Assembly (NCBI GenBank): GCA_020161355.1
Contig: JAIUOF010000016.1
Span: 1 to 35,830, forward strand
DNA from: Bacteroidota bacterium
GTDB lineage: Bacteria > Bacteroidota > Bacteroidia > Cytophagales > Spirosomataceae
Reading direction: 5' to 3'
Length of the DNA: 35,830 nt
In this document: positions 1-7,472 of the stretch, in pieces
Position numbering within the stretch: the first letter of the stretch is position 1
Layout of the letters: each line of letters starts with the position of its first letter
Program-made: the position numbers and the translations under genes
The notes under the pieces: model-generated
Told to the model about the DNA's origin: nothing
Seen by the model: only the letters and a program-made list of their open reading frames with translations
Database searches by the model: none

Positions 1-127
1 CGAGAGAATTCATGGTGGATTAGGATACAAGTCTCCTAAAAAATTCCTGGAATCAATAGGTGTCAAAATTGACCCAAAATGGGTAATGTAAATTAATTAT
101 CGTGTCCAAGTAATTGCGTTTAAGACA
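1..127 (+). mobile_element. IS3-family insertion sequence, 3' end (left arm)
   Basis: The first 127 bases are the exact reverse complement of the last 127 (35704-35830). They contain the end of a transposase frame (2-91) and a short non-coding tail whose outer end reads, inward, TGTCTTAAACGCAATTACTT, with the TG...CA termini usual for IS3-family elements. Identity stops exactly at base 127, so base 127 is taken as the IS terminus. The rest of the element lies outside the window. Assignment to the IS3 family is by recognition of the transposase C-terminus. Confidence 0.8.
2..91 (+). CDS. IS3-family transposase OrfB, C-terminal fragment (partial)
   Basis: Twenty-nine codons and a TAA stop, open at the window edge. 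The peptide begins ERIHGGLGYKSPKKFLE, which matches the usual end of the IS3/IS150-type DDE integrase (an H-x-GLGYKSP-x-x-F pattern). The protein would catalyse transposition of the element. The catalytic residues lie upstream, outside the window. A second identical copy lies at the other end on the opposite strand. Confidence 0.8.
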   Translation, partial: ERIHGGLGYKSPKKFLESIGVKIDPKWVM

Positions 128-130
128 CCA

Positions 131-337
131 TTATAAGAGTTGAAATAAAGAAATAAATATGGGACTAGAGAGACTATAATAAATATAACTAAAAATGAAA
201 ATATTCTTTTTAAAAGTAAATTTACCAATTGAAACATTTGGTTGAATGTATATAATTTCAAATCCCAAAGCAGCAGAAGTTCTTTACCCCGCTACTGCAA
301 GATTGCATCCGGTTGTTAGTACTTCTGCTACTTTCAT
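131..337 (-). pseudogene. Decayed reading frame, unknown
   Basis: The minus strand has an ATG at 337 and reads MKVAEVLTTGCNLAVAG to a TAA (284-286). The same frame then stays open for about 50 codons to a second TAA at 131-133. The second part includes GFEIIYIQPNVSIGKF and a hydrophobic run. The single stop suggests a broken frame rather than random sequence, but the stretch is short and AT-rich. A 9-bp inverted repeat (272-280 with 321-329) lies inside it and may instead indicate a structured non-coding element. No function is assigned. Confidence 0.25.
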
Positions 338-370
338 ATTCAAGATTCAAAATGTTCAAAAAAATATTGT

Positions 371-448
371 CTAACATTCCTTTTCCTTCACTGTAAACCA
401 CGGCACTGCTATATTTTTATACTGAGTTTCTATAAAGCCCCTTCTCAT
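371..448 (-). pseudogene. Short reading-frame remnant, unknown
   Basis: A 25-codon minus-strand frame from ATG to TAG, reading MRRGFIETQYKNIAVPWF and so on, with protein-like composition and no stop. It lies between two other broken minus-strand frames, so it is most likely another piece of the decayed coding DNA next to the IS. No family was recognised, and chance cannot be excluded at this length. Confidence 0.2.
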
Positions 449-484
449 TATGAAATTTTTAGGTTCTATTCTTTTATTAAAATC

Positions 485-622
485 TTAGTTTTTTCTATTC
501 TTTTTTACCGTTGTGTTTAGCATTTCACTCAGCCAAACGATATAATCATGGGGTAGAGAGGTCATTTTATTAGATTTGTTAGAAAATAAAAATTTTTGTA
601 CATAATAAATCTTTGTGTTAGA
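485..622 (-). pseudogene. Gene remnant, unknown (possible 3' part of the 641-1029 gene)
   Basis: An open minus-strand frame of 45 codons without a convincing start, ending in TAA at 485-487. It reads SNTKIYYVQKFLFSNK and later TSLPHDYIVWLSEMLN, which looks like real protein rather than translated AT-rich spacer. It follows the broken gene at 641-1029 in the same direction in a different frame. It may be the C-terminal part of the same decayed gene or a neighbour. Function unknown. Confidence 0.35.
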
Positions 623-640
623 TGTTTTTTAATGATATAA

Positions 641-1029
641 CTAATAATTAAAATTGCGAATTTCATTTCCATGATTATCAATGATTAATAATGTATCAAC
701 GCTTTCTGTGAAACCATTAAAATGTAATATATATATATATTCTTTTTTTCGATGTAAACTGAAGTCGTTGAAATTATAGTTTCCATAATCAACTAAAAAA
801 CGTTTTTTAATATTTTCTTTACCATTTTTTAATACACAATAGTCATAAAAGTATAAAACTTGATCGTATTAATCTTTTTAAATATTTTAATTGTAAGTCT
901 ATTGTTTGCATCGAAATTACCTAAATGTTTTACTCTTGGAATTACAAAATACCATCTGAGACCATACTAGATAAAAAAAAGAGGAAGTATTATTGCTATT
1001 TTTTTCAGTATTTTTTTAAACAAAATCAT
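641..1029 (-). pseudogene. Broken gene for a small membrane-anchored protein
   Basis: The frame starts with ATG at 1029 and encodes a lysine-rich start and one hydrophobic segment (MILFKKILKKIAIILPLFFI). A TAG at 967-969 interrupts it at codon 21. The frame then continues (YGLRWYFVIPRVKHLGNFDA and beyond) until about 840-850. There the protein-like reading passes into another frame (FYDYCVLKNGKENIKKRFLV, later TESVDTLLIIDNHGNEI) that ends at TAG 641-643. The total of 389 bp is not a multiple of three, which fits one frameshift plus one nonsense change. The original product was a protein of roughly 130 residues or more with an N-terminal anchor. Family and function are unknown. Confidence 0.5.
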
Positions 1030-1080
1030 TCCCATATCTAAAAGTATTTAAAGCAAAGATTAATCTTTCACAATTTTACA

Positions 1081-1290
1081 TTACCCGATCTTGTTTTGAT
1101 TATTAAACCTTATTTGGTTAGATAATAGAACAGATGCTTCAAAGTCAGAGCAAGCATCTTCAAGTGAAAACACCGCTGTATGGTTGGCATCAATGTCACT
1201 GCCTCCTAAATTATTCCTCTTTTTTAGGCCGAAAAGTAAATTGTGGTTTATTGTTGAAATGGTGGAATATTTATTCAATTTAAGTAGCAT
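1081..1290 (-). CDS. Small peptide with GG-type leader, possible RiPP precursor
   Basis: A 69-residue frame with an ATG at 1288-1290. The first 30 residues (MLLKLNKYSTISTINHNLLF, ending NNLGG) resemble the leaders of Bacteroidota natural-product precursors, which start with a K/L/N-rich segment and end in Gly-Gly before the core. The rest is an acidic, Ser/Thr-containing stretch with one Cys (SDIDANHTAVFSLEDACSDF onward). No modification enzyme, ABC peptidase-transporter or radical SAM gene is visible in the window, so a precursor role is an inference. It could also be a decayed or spurious frame, since it lies in a degraded region. Confidence 0.4.
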   Translation of the reverse strand: MLLKLNKYSTISTINHNLLFGLKKRNNLGGSDIDANHTAVFSLEDACSDFEASVLLSNQIRFNNQNKIG

Positions 1291-1500
1291 TTATTTGGTA
1301 GGATTTGATTCTATAAACATAAAATTATATATCTGCATTATTTATATTTTGTGTTGAAAAGAAATTGTTATGATTTATTTCAGTCTTTGATAGCCTTACT
1401 AAATCAAGTATTTCATATTATTTGTTGATAAAGGTAAAATGTAATTCTAAAATTATAATTATCTGAGGCTAATTTTTTTAATTACGATTAATAAATTTTC

Positions 1501-1604
1501 ACCGGCCAGGGATAGCAACGGAAAGCCCGCAGTGCGGCTGGGATGTGCGGAAGTCGGACTTGTAGTGAATAGCCCGGTCACGCCACGCTTTGGGCGTGGG
1601 GTGA
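1501..1604 (-). ncRNA. GC-rich structured element, candidate small RNA or 3' processing element
   Basis: A sharply GC-rich island in AT-rich surroundings, 40-140 bases past the stop of the minus-strand operon. Visible pairings are TCAC 1578-1581 with GTGA 1601-1604, CCACGC 1583-1588 with GCGTGG 1594-1599 (loop TTTGG), ACCGG 1501-1505 with CCGGT 1574-1578, and CCGC 1527-1530 with GCGG 1534-1537. On the minus strand a TTG (1636-1638) and a TAATTTTG box (1611-1618), 17 bases apart, lie just upstream, so the element could be transcribed on its own. It could equally be the transcript end or terminator of the operon. The strand is inferred. I have the impression that similar elements recur in Bacteroidota, but this was not checked. 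Confidence 0.4.
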
Positions 1605-1610
1605 GGCCGC

Positions 1611-1638
1611 CAAAATTATAATTCTTATTAAAGACCAA
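1611..1638 (-). promoter_or_regulatory. Candidate promoter in front of the 1501-1604 element
   Basis: On the minus strand TTG (1638-1636) is followed after 17 bases by TAATTTTG (1618-1611), matching the Bacteroidota -33/-7 pattern with TAnnTTTG. A transcript from here would start at the edge of the GC-rich fold. It lies just beyond the stop codon of the lipoprotein gene. Confidence 0.35.
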
Positions 1639-1643
1639 TTAGG

Positions 1644-2477
1644 TTACATTATAGGTTTCTTTGCCCACCATTCATCATTTTCCCAGAAATTGTCCCAGCC
1701 GAGGTGAAGGTATTTTTTGTTGATTTCGATGTCTCGCTCTCCGAAACTAAAGTCTTTCAGGATATTGTTGGCAAACATGAAGAAATCGCGACCAAATACG
1801 TATGGTTTTTCCAGTTTTCCGGCATAGATTTTCCAGGTACCTTTTGATTTGAATCCACCACCTTGCACAGGCGTATTGGGGCTGTAATACCAATAATCCA
1901 GGGTTTTGTTGCTGTCATAGGAAAAATCCATTAGGAAAGTGCCGGCAAAAGCTCCTGCATGTTTATCGAGGCTGTCCTCTTTCATACTCAGTTTTCCCCT
2001 GATTTCATATGTTTTAACGGGTATCTGATATATTTCGTTGTAATTGATGATTGGATCCACAAACTCAAAAACAGAGTCAATCATTATCATCCCCTCAAAA
2101 TCATCAATATTTCCCTTGAAGTTTGTCATGCCCAATAAGTGATATTTTTTACTATCTAGGCTGTCTTTCCATGCTTTTTTGAAATATATCTGAATGCGGT
2201 AATTGTCCTTTCCAAAGAACCCATTGAAATTATTGGAATATTCTCCAAATTCATCGGTATTCACCAGCAGTTTTGACAAATCCACCTCATTCAGGATTTT
2301 TTTATCTTTCAGGAAAGTGAATTTTGGTAGCGAATCATTGGGCACATTGGCAACTCTGAGCGTATCTACGGCTTCTTTATGGGTGGTTACTGTATTTTGC
2401 TTGTCTTTTGGCTTGAAACAAGAAAAGGATAACATGGAAATAATGATAAATAGAAAAGTCTTGAAAATGGTTTTCAT
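1644..2477 (-). CDS. Predicted lipoprotein, unknown function
   Basis: A 277-residue protein. I place the start at the ATG at 2475-2477, because it begins a clear lipoprotein signal (MKTIFKTFLFIIISMLSFSC) with lipobox LSFS-C. An upstream ATG at 2507 would add ten residues in front of the signal. After the lipid-attached Cys comes a charged linker and then a mostly beta-like, aromatic-rich domain. The C-terminus is very tryptophan-rich (LGWDNFWENDEWW). It should be attached to the outer membrane or the periplasmic face. It is the last gene of the run that begins with asnS, 54 bp after the DUF2306 gene. No family was recognised. Confidence 0.75.
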   Translation of the reverse strand: MKTIFKTFLFIIISMLSFSCFKPKDKQNTVTTHKEAVDTLRVANVPNDSLPKFTFLKDKKILNEVDLSKLLVNTDEFGEYSNNFNGFFGKDNYRIQIYFKKAWKDSLDSKKYHLLGMTNFKGNIDDFEGMIMIDSVFEFVDPIINYNEIYQIPVKTYEIRGKLSMKEDSLDKHAGAFAGTFLMDFSYDSNKTLDYWYYSPNTPVQGGGFKSKGTWKIYAGKLEKPYVFGRDFFMFANNILKDFSFGERDIEINKKYLHLGWDNFWENDEWWAKKPIM

Positions 2478-2531
2478 GTCGGCTATAAAAGGGTTAATTG
2501 ATTCCAAAATTTTTGATAAAATATCGATGAT

Positions 2532-3194
2532 TTATCTAGGCTTAGATATTTTCAGGAAATTTAGGAAAAATTTGTCAATTCCAAACATCAGGAGAATTTC
2601 TGCAATGAGAATATTTCCTACCCATGAAAGCCAAACCACAGATAGGTAGGTTTCGATAGGTGCAGTACCCAGGTATTTTATCATCAAAAAACTCTCTCCT
2701 CTTAAGCTAAAAGCCGCCCAGGTGACCGCCAAACTACGGACCATCCAACGCAAATGAAGATTTATTTCATTTTTCTGGATAAAAAACCAGGCCTTTAAAG
2801 TAAAAAATGCCCAAATAGTACTTTGCAAAAAGAAGGCGATTTTGGCTGATAATCCGCCATTGGCAAAAAATGAAAGACCCATCCCAGAGGGTGCTGCAAT
2901 AAATACCAAAAGCAAAACATATAGTTTTCCAAACAACCGATGAAAATTTAGTTTTCTGAAAAATATTGGTAAAAGGATAAGAAATCCTAAAATCCAGACA
3001 ATGAGACTACTGACAATATGAAGATAAAATGAAAATTGAAATAGAGGTGTTTCAACGGTTTTTATGGTTTTTGTACCCAAAAATCCATGCCTGAGGTCAA
3101 AGCCAAGATAGGGAAAGGTATTGGAGGCAATAATCCAGGCAAAAATTGCCGGAACCAGAAGGAAAACCAGATATAGAATATTTTTGGGTTTCAA
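2532..3194 (-). CDS. DUF2306-family integral membrane protein
   Basis: A 220-residue, very hydrophobic protein with about six to seven membrane segments, starting with residues 5-25. Features that match DUF2306 proteins are a His in the second helix (FYLHIVSSLIVWILGF), the HRLFGKLYV loop after an aromatic/basic stretch, and the HLRWMVRSLAVTWAAFSLR segment near residue 147. The conserved histidines could bind a cofactor, but the biochemical role of the family is unknown. The gene starts 18 bp after proB and belongs to the same minus-strand operon. The family call is by motif recognition. Confidence 0.65.
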   Translation of the reverse strand: MKPKNILYLVFLLVPAIFAWIIASNTFPYLGFDLRHGFLGTKTIKTVETPLFQFSFYLHIVSSLIVWILGFLILLPIFFRKLNFHRLFGKLYVLLLVFIAAPSGMGLSFFANGGLSAKIAFFLQSTIWAFFTLKAWFFIQKNEINLHLRWMVRSLAVTWAAFSLRGESFLMIKYLGTAPIETYLSVVWLSWVGNILIAEILLMFGIDKFFLNFLKISKPR

Positions 3195-3212
3195 ATGCAG
3201 GCTGTTTTCTTT

Positions 3213-4247
3213 TTACAAAACTACCAAATCGTCAACATGAACAAGAATAGTATTGGGGGTTTTTAATTCAGATTTTAGTTTTTCGGCTGAAAGTCGGGTA
3301 GTACCCACTGCAATGGTATTTTGTTCAATATCAATAATTTCTACAATTTCACCCACCTGAAAATCGCCTTCAAATTCCAAAATTCCCACACTCAAAAGGC
3401 TTTTTTTAGAATGAATAGCCGCTACTGCACCCTTGTCAATGGTAATTTTCCCTACCGTCATGCCTCCACTTGCCATCCATTTGTTTCGGGCAGAGATGCG
3501 ATTTTTTTCCGGCAAAAAACTCGTACCTGATTTTTGCTGTAAGGCATTGATGATGCCATCGGCTTGTTTCATGCCAAAAATGCTGACTTTTATGCCCATT
3601 TTCGTCGCCAAATGCGTAAAAGTAAGTTTTGAAGCCATTCCCCCAAGACCCAATGAACTTTTTGATTTATTAACCAGCCCCATGGTTTCGGTATCAATTT
3701 TTTCGACCAAATCCACGATTTTCCCTGAGCCATCCAAAAGTCCTCCACTGACTGTGCAAAGTAATAAATGAGTTGCTCCAAAACCTCCCGCAATTAGGGT
3801 TGCTAGTTCGTCATTGTCCGAAAACTTGAGTTCACGGTTGCTTACTACGTCGTTTTCGTTGGCGATGGGGATTATATTATTTTTCCAGAGCTCTTCATAG
3901 GTAGCTTTGAGCTGAAGAAATTGTTCGCGTTTGGCAAAATGCTGCCTTTCCAGTAAACTTTGGGCTACCACGATACCATATTTACTGAATTCTGCGTCGT
4001 ACATTTTCAGCAAAAGGGGATTTCCGATAGCAGCGGCAGCTTTACGTTGGTTGATATTGCCTTCGTATTTTTTGATAAACTGCTTTCCTGCTCCTACCGC
4101 ACCCGAAGAAACGATGACTACACGGTAGTTTTTATGTAAAATACTTATCTGTCGTGCAATTTCAGCCAGGATATCCTGATCAGGGGTACCATCGGCTTTT
4201 GTGATGGACGCAGTTCCAAATTTTATGACTAATAATTCTCTTTTCAT
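3213..4247 (-). CDS. proB: Glutamate 5-kinase
   Basis: ATP-dependent phosphorylation of L-glutamate to glutamyl-5-phosphate, the first step of proline synthesis in the cytoplasm. The 344 residues show an amino-acid-kinase domain: VIKFGTASIT at the N-terminus, the VSSGAVGAGK loop near residue 46, the NENDVVSN substrate segment, FSDNDELATLIA, and the GLGGMASKL loop. A PUA domain follows from about residue 265 (KGAVAAIHSKKSLLSVGI), as in bacterial ProB of the two-domain type. Length is slightly short for that type. No proA lies beside it, so the second step is encoded elsewhere. It starts 10 bp after the unknown gene upstream and is transcribed with nuoH and asnS. Confidence 0.93.
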   Translation of the reverse strand: MKRELLVIKFGTASITKADGTPDQDILAEIARQISILHKNYRVVIVSSGAVGAGKQFIKKYEGNINQRKAAAAIGNPLLLKMYDAEFSKYGIVVAQSLLERQHFAKREQFLQLKATYEELWKNNIIPIANENDVVSNRELKFSDNDELATLIAGGFGATHLLLCTVSGGLLDGSGKIVDLVEKIDTETMGLVNKSKSSLGLGGMASKLTFTHLATKMGIKVSIFGMKQADGIINALQQKSGTSFLPEKNRISARNKWMASGGMTVGKITIDKGAVAAIHSKKSLLSVGILEFEGDFQVGEIVEIIDIEQNTIAVGTTRLSAEKLKSELKTPNTILVHVDDLVVL

Positions 4248-4257
4248 TTCTGAATTT

Positions 4258-4824
4258 TCATTCTTCGATATTGGTCGGCAAACTTACCTTTTGCTTCGGG
4301 ATTTTGTTTTTTAGTTTTTCCAAAAACTCCAAAGACTCATTTATTTGGTCAAAAAACTCAATTTTATAATCTTCATGAATCTTTTGATATTTATTAAGCA
4401 TGGCCGAGACCTTTCTTCTGATAAAAATCGTCAGCTTTTCGGTATCACTTCGGAATTCGTTTTCAAAAGCATCCTGATGATATTTACAAGTTACGAAAAC
4501 CGCTCTTACACTTAATCTTACTTCTCCGATTTTGTCGCCCGTTATTTTATGATGATGACTGATTTTCGAAAACACTTCCCTCAGTCTTAAAAGAACAGTT
4601 TTATTGCTTTGCCCCCGTCTTTTAAAAAGATAGTCTTCTATATATTCATAGATTTCGGATTCCCTGAGTTTCAGGTCGATTTCAGGGTGTTCCAATAGTT
4701 TGAAGTGAAGTTGCTCTGTTAGAATTTTGTCCTTTCTGATAAGTCTCAATAATAGTTTGTTCCGCTCTTTTACAGGAAGGTTGAGTATGGCATCTTCCAG
4801 CTCGTTGCCGATGATTTTTGACAT
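4258..4824 (-). CDS. Conserved-looking cytoplasmic protein, unknown
   Basis: A 188-residue charged protein with no signal peptide or membrane segment. It appears largely alpha-helical: an N-terminal helical region (LEDAILNLPVKERNKLLLRL), a middle SHHHKITGD turn near residue 100, and a lysine-rich C-terminal helix. It starts one base after the nuoH stop and ends 10 bp before proB, so translation is probably coupled. I do not recognise the family. The context gives no clear role, since its neighbours belong to respiration, proline synthesis and translation. Confidence 0.75.
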   Translation of the reverse strand: MSKIIGNELEDAILNLPVKERNKLLLRLIRKDKILTEQLHFKLLEHPEIDLKLRESEIYEYIEDYLFKRRGQSNKTVLLRLREVFSKISHHHKITGDKIGEVRLSVRAVFVTCKYHQDAFENEFRSDTEKLTIFIRRKVSAMLNKYQKIHEDYKIEFFDQINESLEFLEKLKNKIPKQKVSLPTNIEE

Positions 4825-4825
4825 A

Positions 4826-5914
4826 TCACAAAACCATTAAAACTCTCCAAACCGACGCAATCACAACCAAAATAAGTGCAATAGGCGTTAAAACCTTCCA
4901 GCAAAGGTAAATTAACTGGTCGATTCTTAGCCTTGGAAATGTCCAGCGAACCCACATTTGCACCAACATACCAAAATATGCTTTCGCAATTAACCAAAAC
5001 GCTCCCCAAAGATGTATGCTGATACTACCTGGTGTTCCTGTAGTGTATTCTGCAAGTTTTAGAGGCCCGATATTGGGTAAAGGGGTATTCCATCCTCCAA
5101 AAAACAAAATAGCGGCAAGAAATGACATCAAAAGCATCATTCCGTATTCGGCCAAAAATAAAATAGCCCAGCGAAAACCGGAATATTCAGTATGAAATCC
5201 TGCTATTAATTCAGATTCAGCTTCAGGTAAATCAAAAGGTGCCCTATTAGCCTCGGCCAGGCCTGCAATGAAAAACACTATAAATGAAATAAACAAAACA
5301 GGGCTGCGGAATATATTCCAGGTGAGGAATCCACCCGTTTGCGTGGTTTCAATTCCAAGTTTTTTTATTCCAAAAAGATAATTGGGAGATTCTGAAAATA
5401 TCCCTTGTTGAAAACTGATTTCCTGGAGATTGAGGGTGGAGCAGGTGATAACCACCGTCAAAACCGCAAGCCCAAGAGGTATTTCATAAGATATAATCTG
5501 AGCGATTGAACGCATAGAGCCCAACAAAGAATATTTGTTGTTGGAAGCCCATCCTGCCATAATAATCCCTACAATATCCAGTGAAATGACTCCCATTAAT
5601 ACAAAAATGCCGGTCTGAATTCCGGAACCCTGCAATACCGGATTGATGGGTAAAAGTGCATAACCCATGAAAATGGCTCCAAAAATGAGATATGGGGCAA
5701 ACTTGAATAGCTTTTTGTCTGCGACTGTTGGAACTATGTCTTCTTTTTGAAAAAGCTTCATAAGGTCAGCGATGAGCTGCAAAAGCCCCCATTTTCCTAC
5801 CTCCATGGGTCCAAGCCTGTCCTGGATAAATGCAGAAAGCTTACGCTCAAGGTACACGCTGATGATCACGTTGGCACCGACGATTACTACAAATATCAGG
5901 ATAGGTAAAAACAT
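4826..5914 (-). CDS. nuoH: NADH-quinone oxidoreductase subunit H (complex I)
   Basis: The membrane subunit of respiratory complex I next to the quinone site, 362 residues with about eight to nine helices. Recognisable parts are ERKLSAFIQDRLGPMEVGKW near residue 23, the ASNNKYSLLGSMRSIAQIIS loop, the acidic EANRAPFDLPEAESELIAGF loop near residue 221, and the C-terminal WTFPRLRIDQLIYLCWKVL. All are hallmarks of NuoH/ND1, including the Glu-rich loop used for coupling. No other nuo gene lies in the window. It sits 2 bp after asnS and 1 bp before an unknown gene, an unusual position because nuoH normally lies inside a nuoA-N cluster. Confidence 0.93.
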   Translation of the reverse strand: MFLPILIFVVIVGANVIISVYLERKLSAFIQDRLGPMEVGKWGLLQLIADLMKLFQKEDIVPTVADKKLFKFAPYLIFGAIFMGYALLPINPVLQGSGIQTGIFVLMGVISLDIVGIIMAGWASNNKYSLLGSMRSIAQIISYEIPLGLAVLTVVITCSTLNLQEISFQQGIFSESPNYLFGIKKLGIETTQTGGFLTWNIFRSPVLFISFIVFFIAGLAEANRAPFDLPEAESELIAGFHTEYSGFRWAILFLAEYGMMLLMSFLAAILFFGGWNTPLPNIGPLKLAEYTTGTPGSISIHLWGAFWLIAKAYFGMLVQMWVRWTFPRLRIDQLIYLCWKVLTPIALILVVIASVWRVLMVL

Positions 5915-5916
5915 AC

Positions 5917-7344
5917 TTAGAATTCGGCGTTTTTAGGTGTACGAGGGAACGGAATCACGTCGCGGATGTTACCCATGCCGGTTACAAACTGAACCAAACG
6001 TTCAAATCCCAGTCCAAAGCCTGAGTGGGGAGCTGAGCCGAATTTACGGGTTTCCAAATACCACCAAAGGTTTTCGGGGTCAATACCCACTTCATGGATT
6101 CTATCCATCAATTTGTCATAGTTGTCTTCCCTTTGTGATCCGCCAATGATTTCACCAATTCCCGGGAACAACACATCCATGGCTCTTACCGTTTTTCCAT
6201 CTTCATTTTGCTTCATATAAAAAGCTTTGATGGCCTTTGGGTAATTGATAAGTATTACAGGTTTTTTGAAATGCTTTTCTACCAGATAACGCTCATGCTC
6301 TGATTGCAAATCTATACCCCAGGAAACTTCATACTGGAATTGTTTTTTCTGAGCAGGTTTTGATTTTATCAAAATATCAACCGCTTCTGTGTATGTAAGT
6401 TTCTCAAAGTCGTTGTTAATCACAAAATTGAGCTTATCGATCAGTGAAAGTTCAGAACGCTCATTTTGAGGTTTGGATTTTTCTTCATCCAAAAGTCTGT
6501 TTTGCAAAAACTCAAGGTCATCCTTGCAGTTTTCGAGGGCATAACCAATCACATATTTCACAAAATCCTCAGCCAGCTTCATGTTATCCTCCAGTTCGAA
6601 GAAGGCCATTTCTGGCTCTATCATCCAGAACTCAGCCAGGTGGCGGGTGGTGTTGGAGTTTTCGGCTCTGAAAGTGGGGCCAAAAGTATAAATCTTGGAG
6701 AGGGCCATTGCTCCCAACTCGCCTTCGAGTTGCCCACTTACGGTAAGCGAGGTTTCTCTACCAAAGAAATCCTGCGTGAAATCCACATTTCCGTTTTCAT
6801 CTTTAGGAGCCTTGTTGGCTTCAAAAGTACTCACTCTGAACATTTCACCGGCACCTTCGGCATCAGAAGCGGTAATGATTGGGGTATTGAGATAGAAAAA
6901 TCCTTGTTCGTTGTAAAATTTATGAACAGCAAATGCCAGGGCATGCCTTACCCTGAAAACCGCTCCGAAAGTATTGGTTCTGAAACGCAGATGGGCTTTT
7001 TCTCTTAAAAACTCAAGACTATGTTTTTTGGGTTGAATCGGGTAAGTTTCGTCAGCAACACCATAAATAATGAGTGACTCCACAACTATTTCAGAATCTT
7101 GCCCTGCACCTGCTGAAGGAGTGAGAGCTCCTGTTACGCCTATACAAGCCCCTGTGGTTACCTTTTTGAGGGTTTCTTCATCTATATTATTTACATCAAC
7201 AACCGCCTGAATATTCTTGATGGTAGAGCCATCATTGATATTGACAAAAGCAATATTTGCCTGCCCTCTTTTTGTTCTTACCCAGCCTTTTGCTGTAATG
7301 GTCTGATTTTCCGGTTTTAGTTGAAGAATTTCCTTAATCTGCAT
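5917..7344 (-). CDS. asnS: Asparaginyl-tRNA synthetase
   Basis: Charges tRNA-Asn with asparagine in the cytoplasm. The N-terminal OB-fold anticodon-binding domain (residues 1-110; VRTKRGQANIAFVNINDGST) is followed by a class II catalytic core with motif 2 (FRAENSNTTRHLAEFWMIEPE) and motif 3 near the end (GFGLGFERLVQFVTG). The length of 475 residues is normal. I chose the ATG at 7342-7344 because MQIKEILQLKPENQ fits the family start. The frame extends upstream to 7380, but that ATG overlaps a TAATTTTG -7 box (7378-7385). It is the first gene of a six-gene run with nuoH, an unknown gene, proB, DUF2306 and a lipoprotein. Confidence 0.95.
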   Translation of the reverse strand: MQIKEILQLKPENQTITAKGWVRTKRGQANIAFVNINDGSTIKNIQAVVDVNNIDEETLKKVTTGACIGVTGALTPSAGAGQDSEIVVESLIIYGVADETYPIQPKKHSLEFLREKAHLRFRTNTFGAVFRVRHALAFAVHKFYNEQGFFYLNTPIITASDAEGAGEMFRVSTFEANKAPKDENGNVDFTQDFFGRETSLTVSGQLEGELGAMALSKIYTFGPTFRAENSNTTRHLAEFWMIEPEMAFFELEDNMKLAEDFVKYVIGYALENCKDDLEFLQNRLLDEEKSKPQNERSELSLIDKLNFVINNDFEKLTYTEAVDILIKSKPAQKKQFQYEVSWGIDLQSEHERYLVEKHFKKPVILINYPKAIKAFYMKQNEDGKTVRAMDVLFPGIGEIIGGSQREDNYDKLMDRIHEVGIDPENLWWYLETRKFGSAPHSGFGLGFERLVQFVTGMGNIRDVIPFPRTPKNAEF

Positions 7345-7377
7345 TTTTCTGATATATTTTTCTGAAAAAAATTTTCG

Positions 7378-7385
7378 CAAAATTA
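7378..7385 (-). promoter_or_regulatory. Candidate -7 box for asnS
   Basis: TAATTTTG on the minus strand, an exact TAnnTTTG match, 34 bases before the chosen asnS start. I see no well-spaced -33 TTG, so the call rests on the -7 box and position only. It supports the internal ATG as the true start. Confidence 0.4.
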
Positions 7386-7472
7386 AGGATTTAAGCCCAA
7401 AAATGCTTGAAAAAGGAGTAATTATGAAAAAGAAAAAACTTATTTTAAGAAGGATAAAACAGATTTCCAGGA

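Noticed and set aside
246..374. Plus-strand frame of 42 codons starting MYIISNPKAAEVLYPATA
   Set aside because: It overlaps the minus-strand frame at 131-337 and no start signal or family is seen. Which strand, if any, codes cannot be decided.
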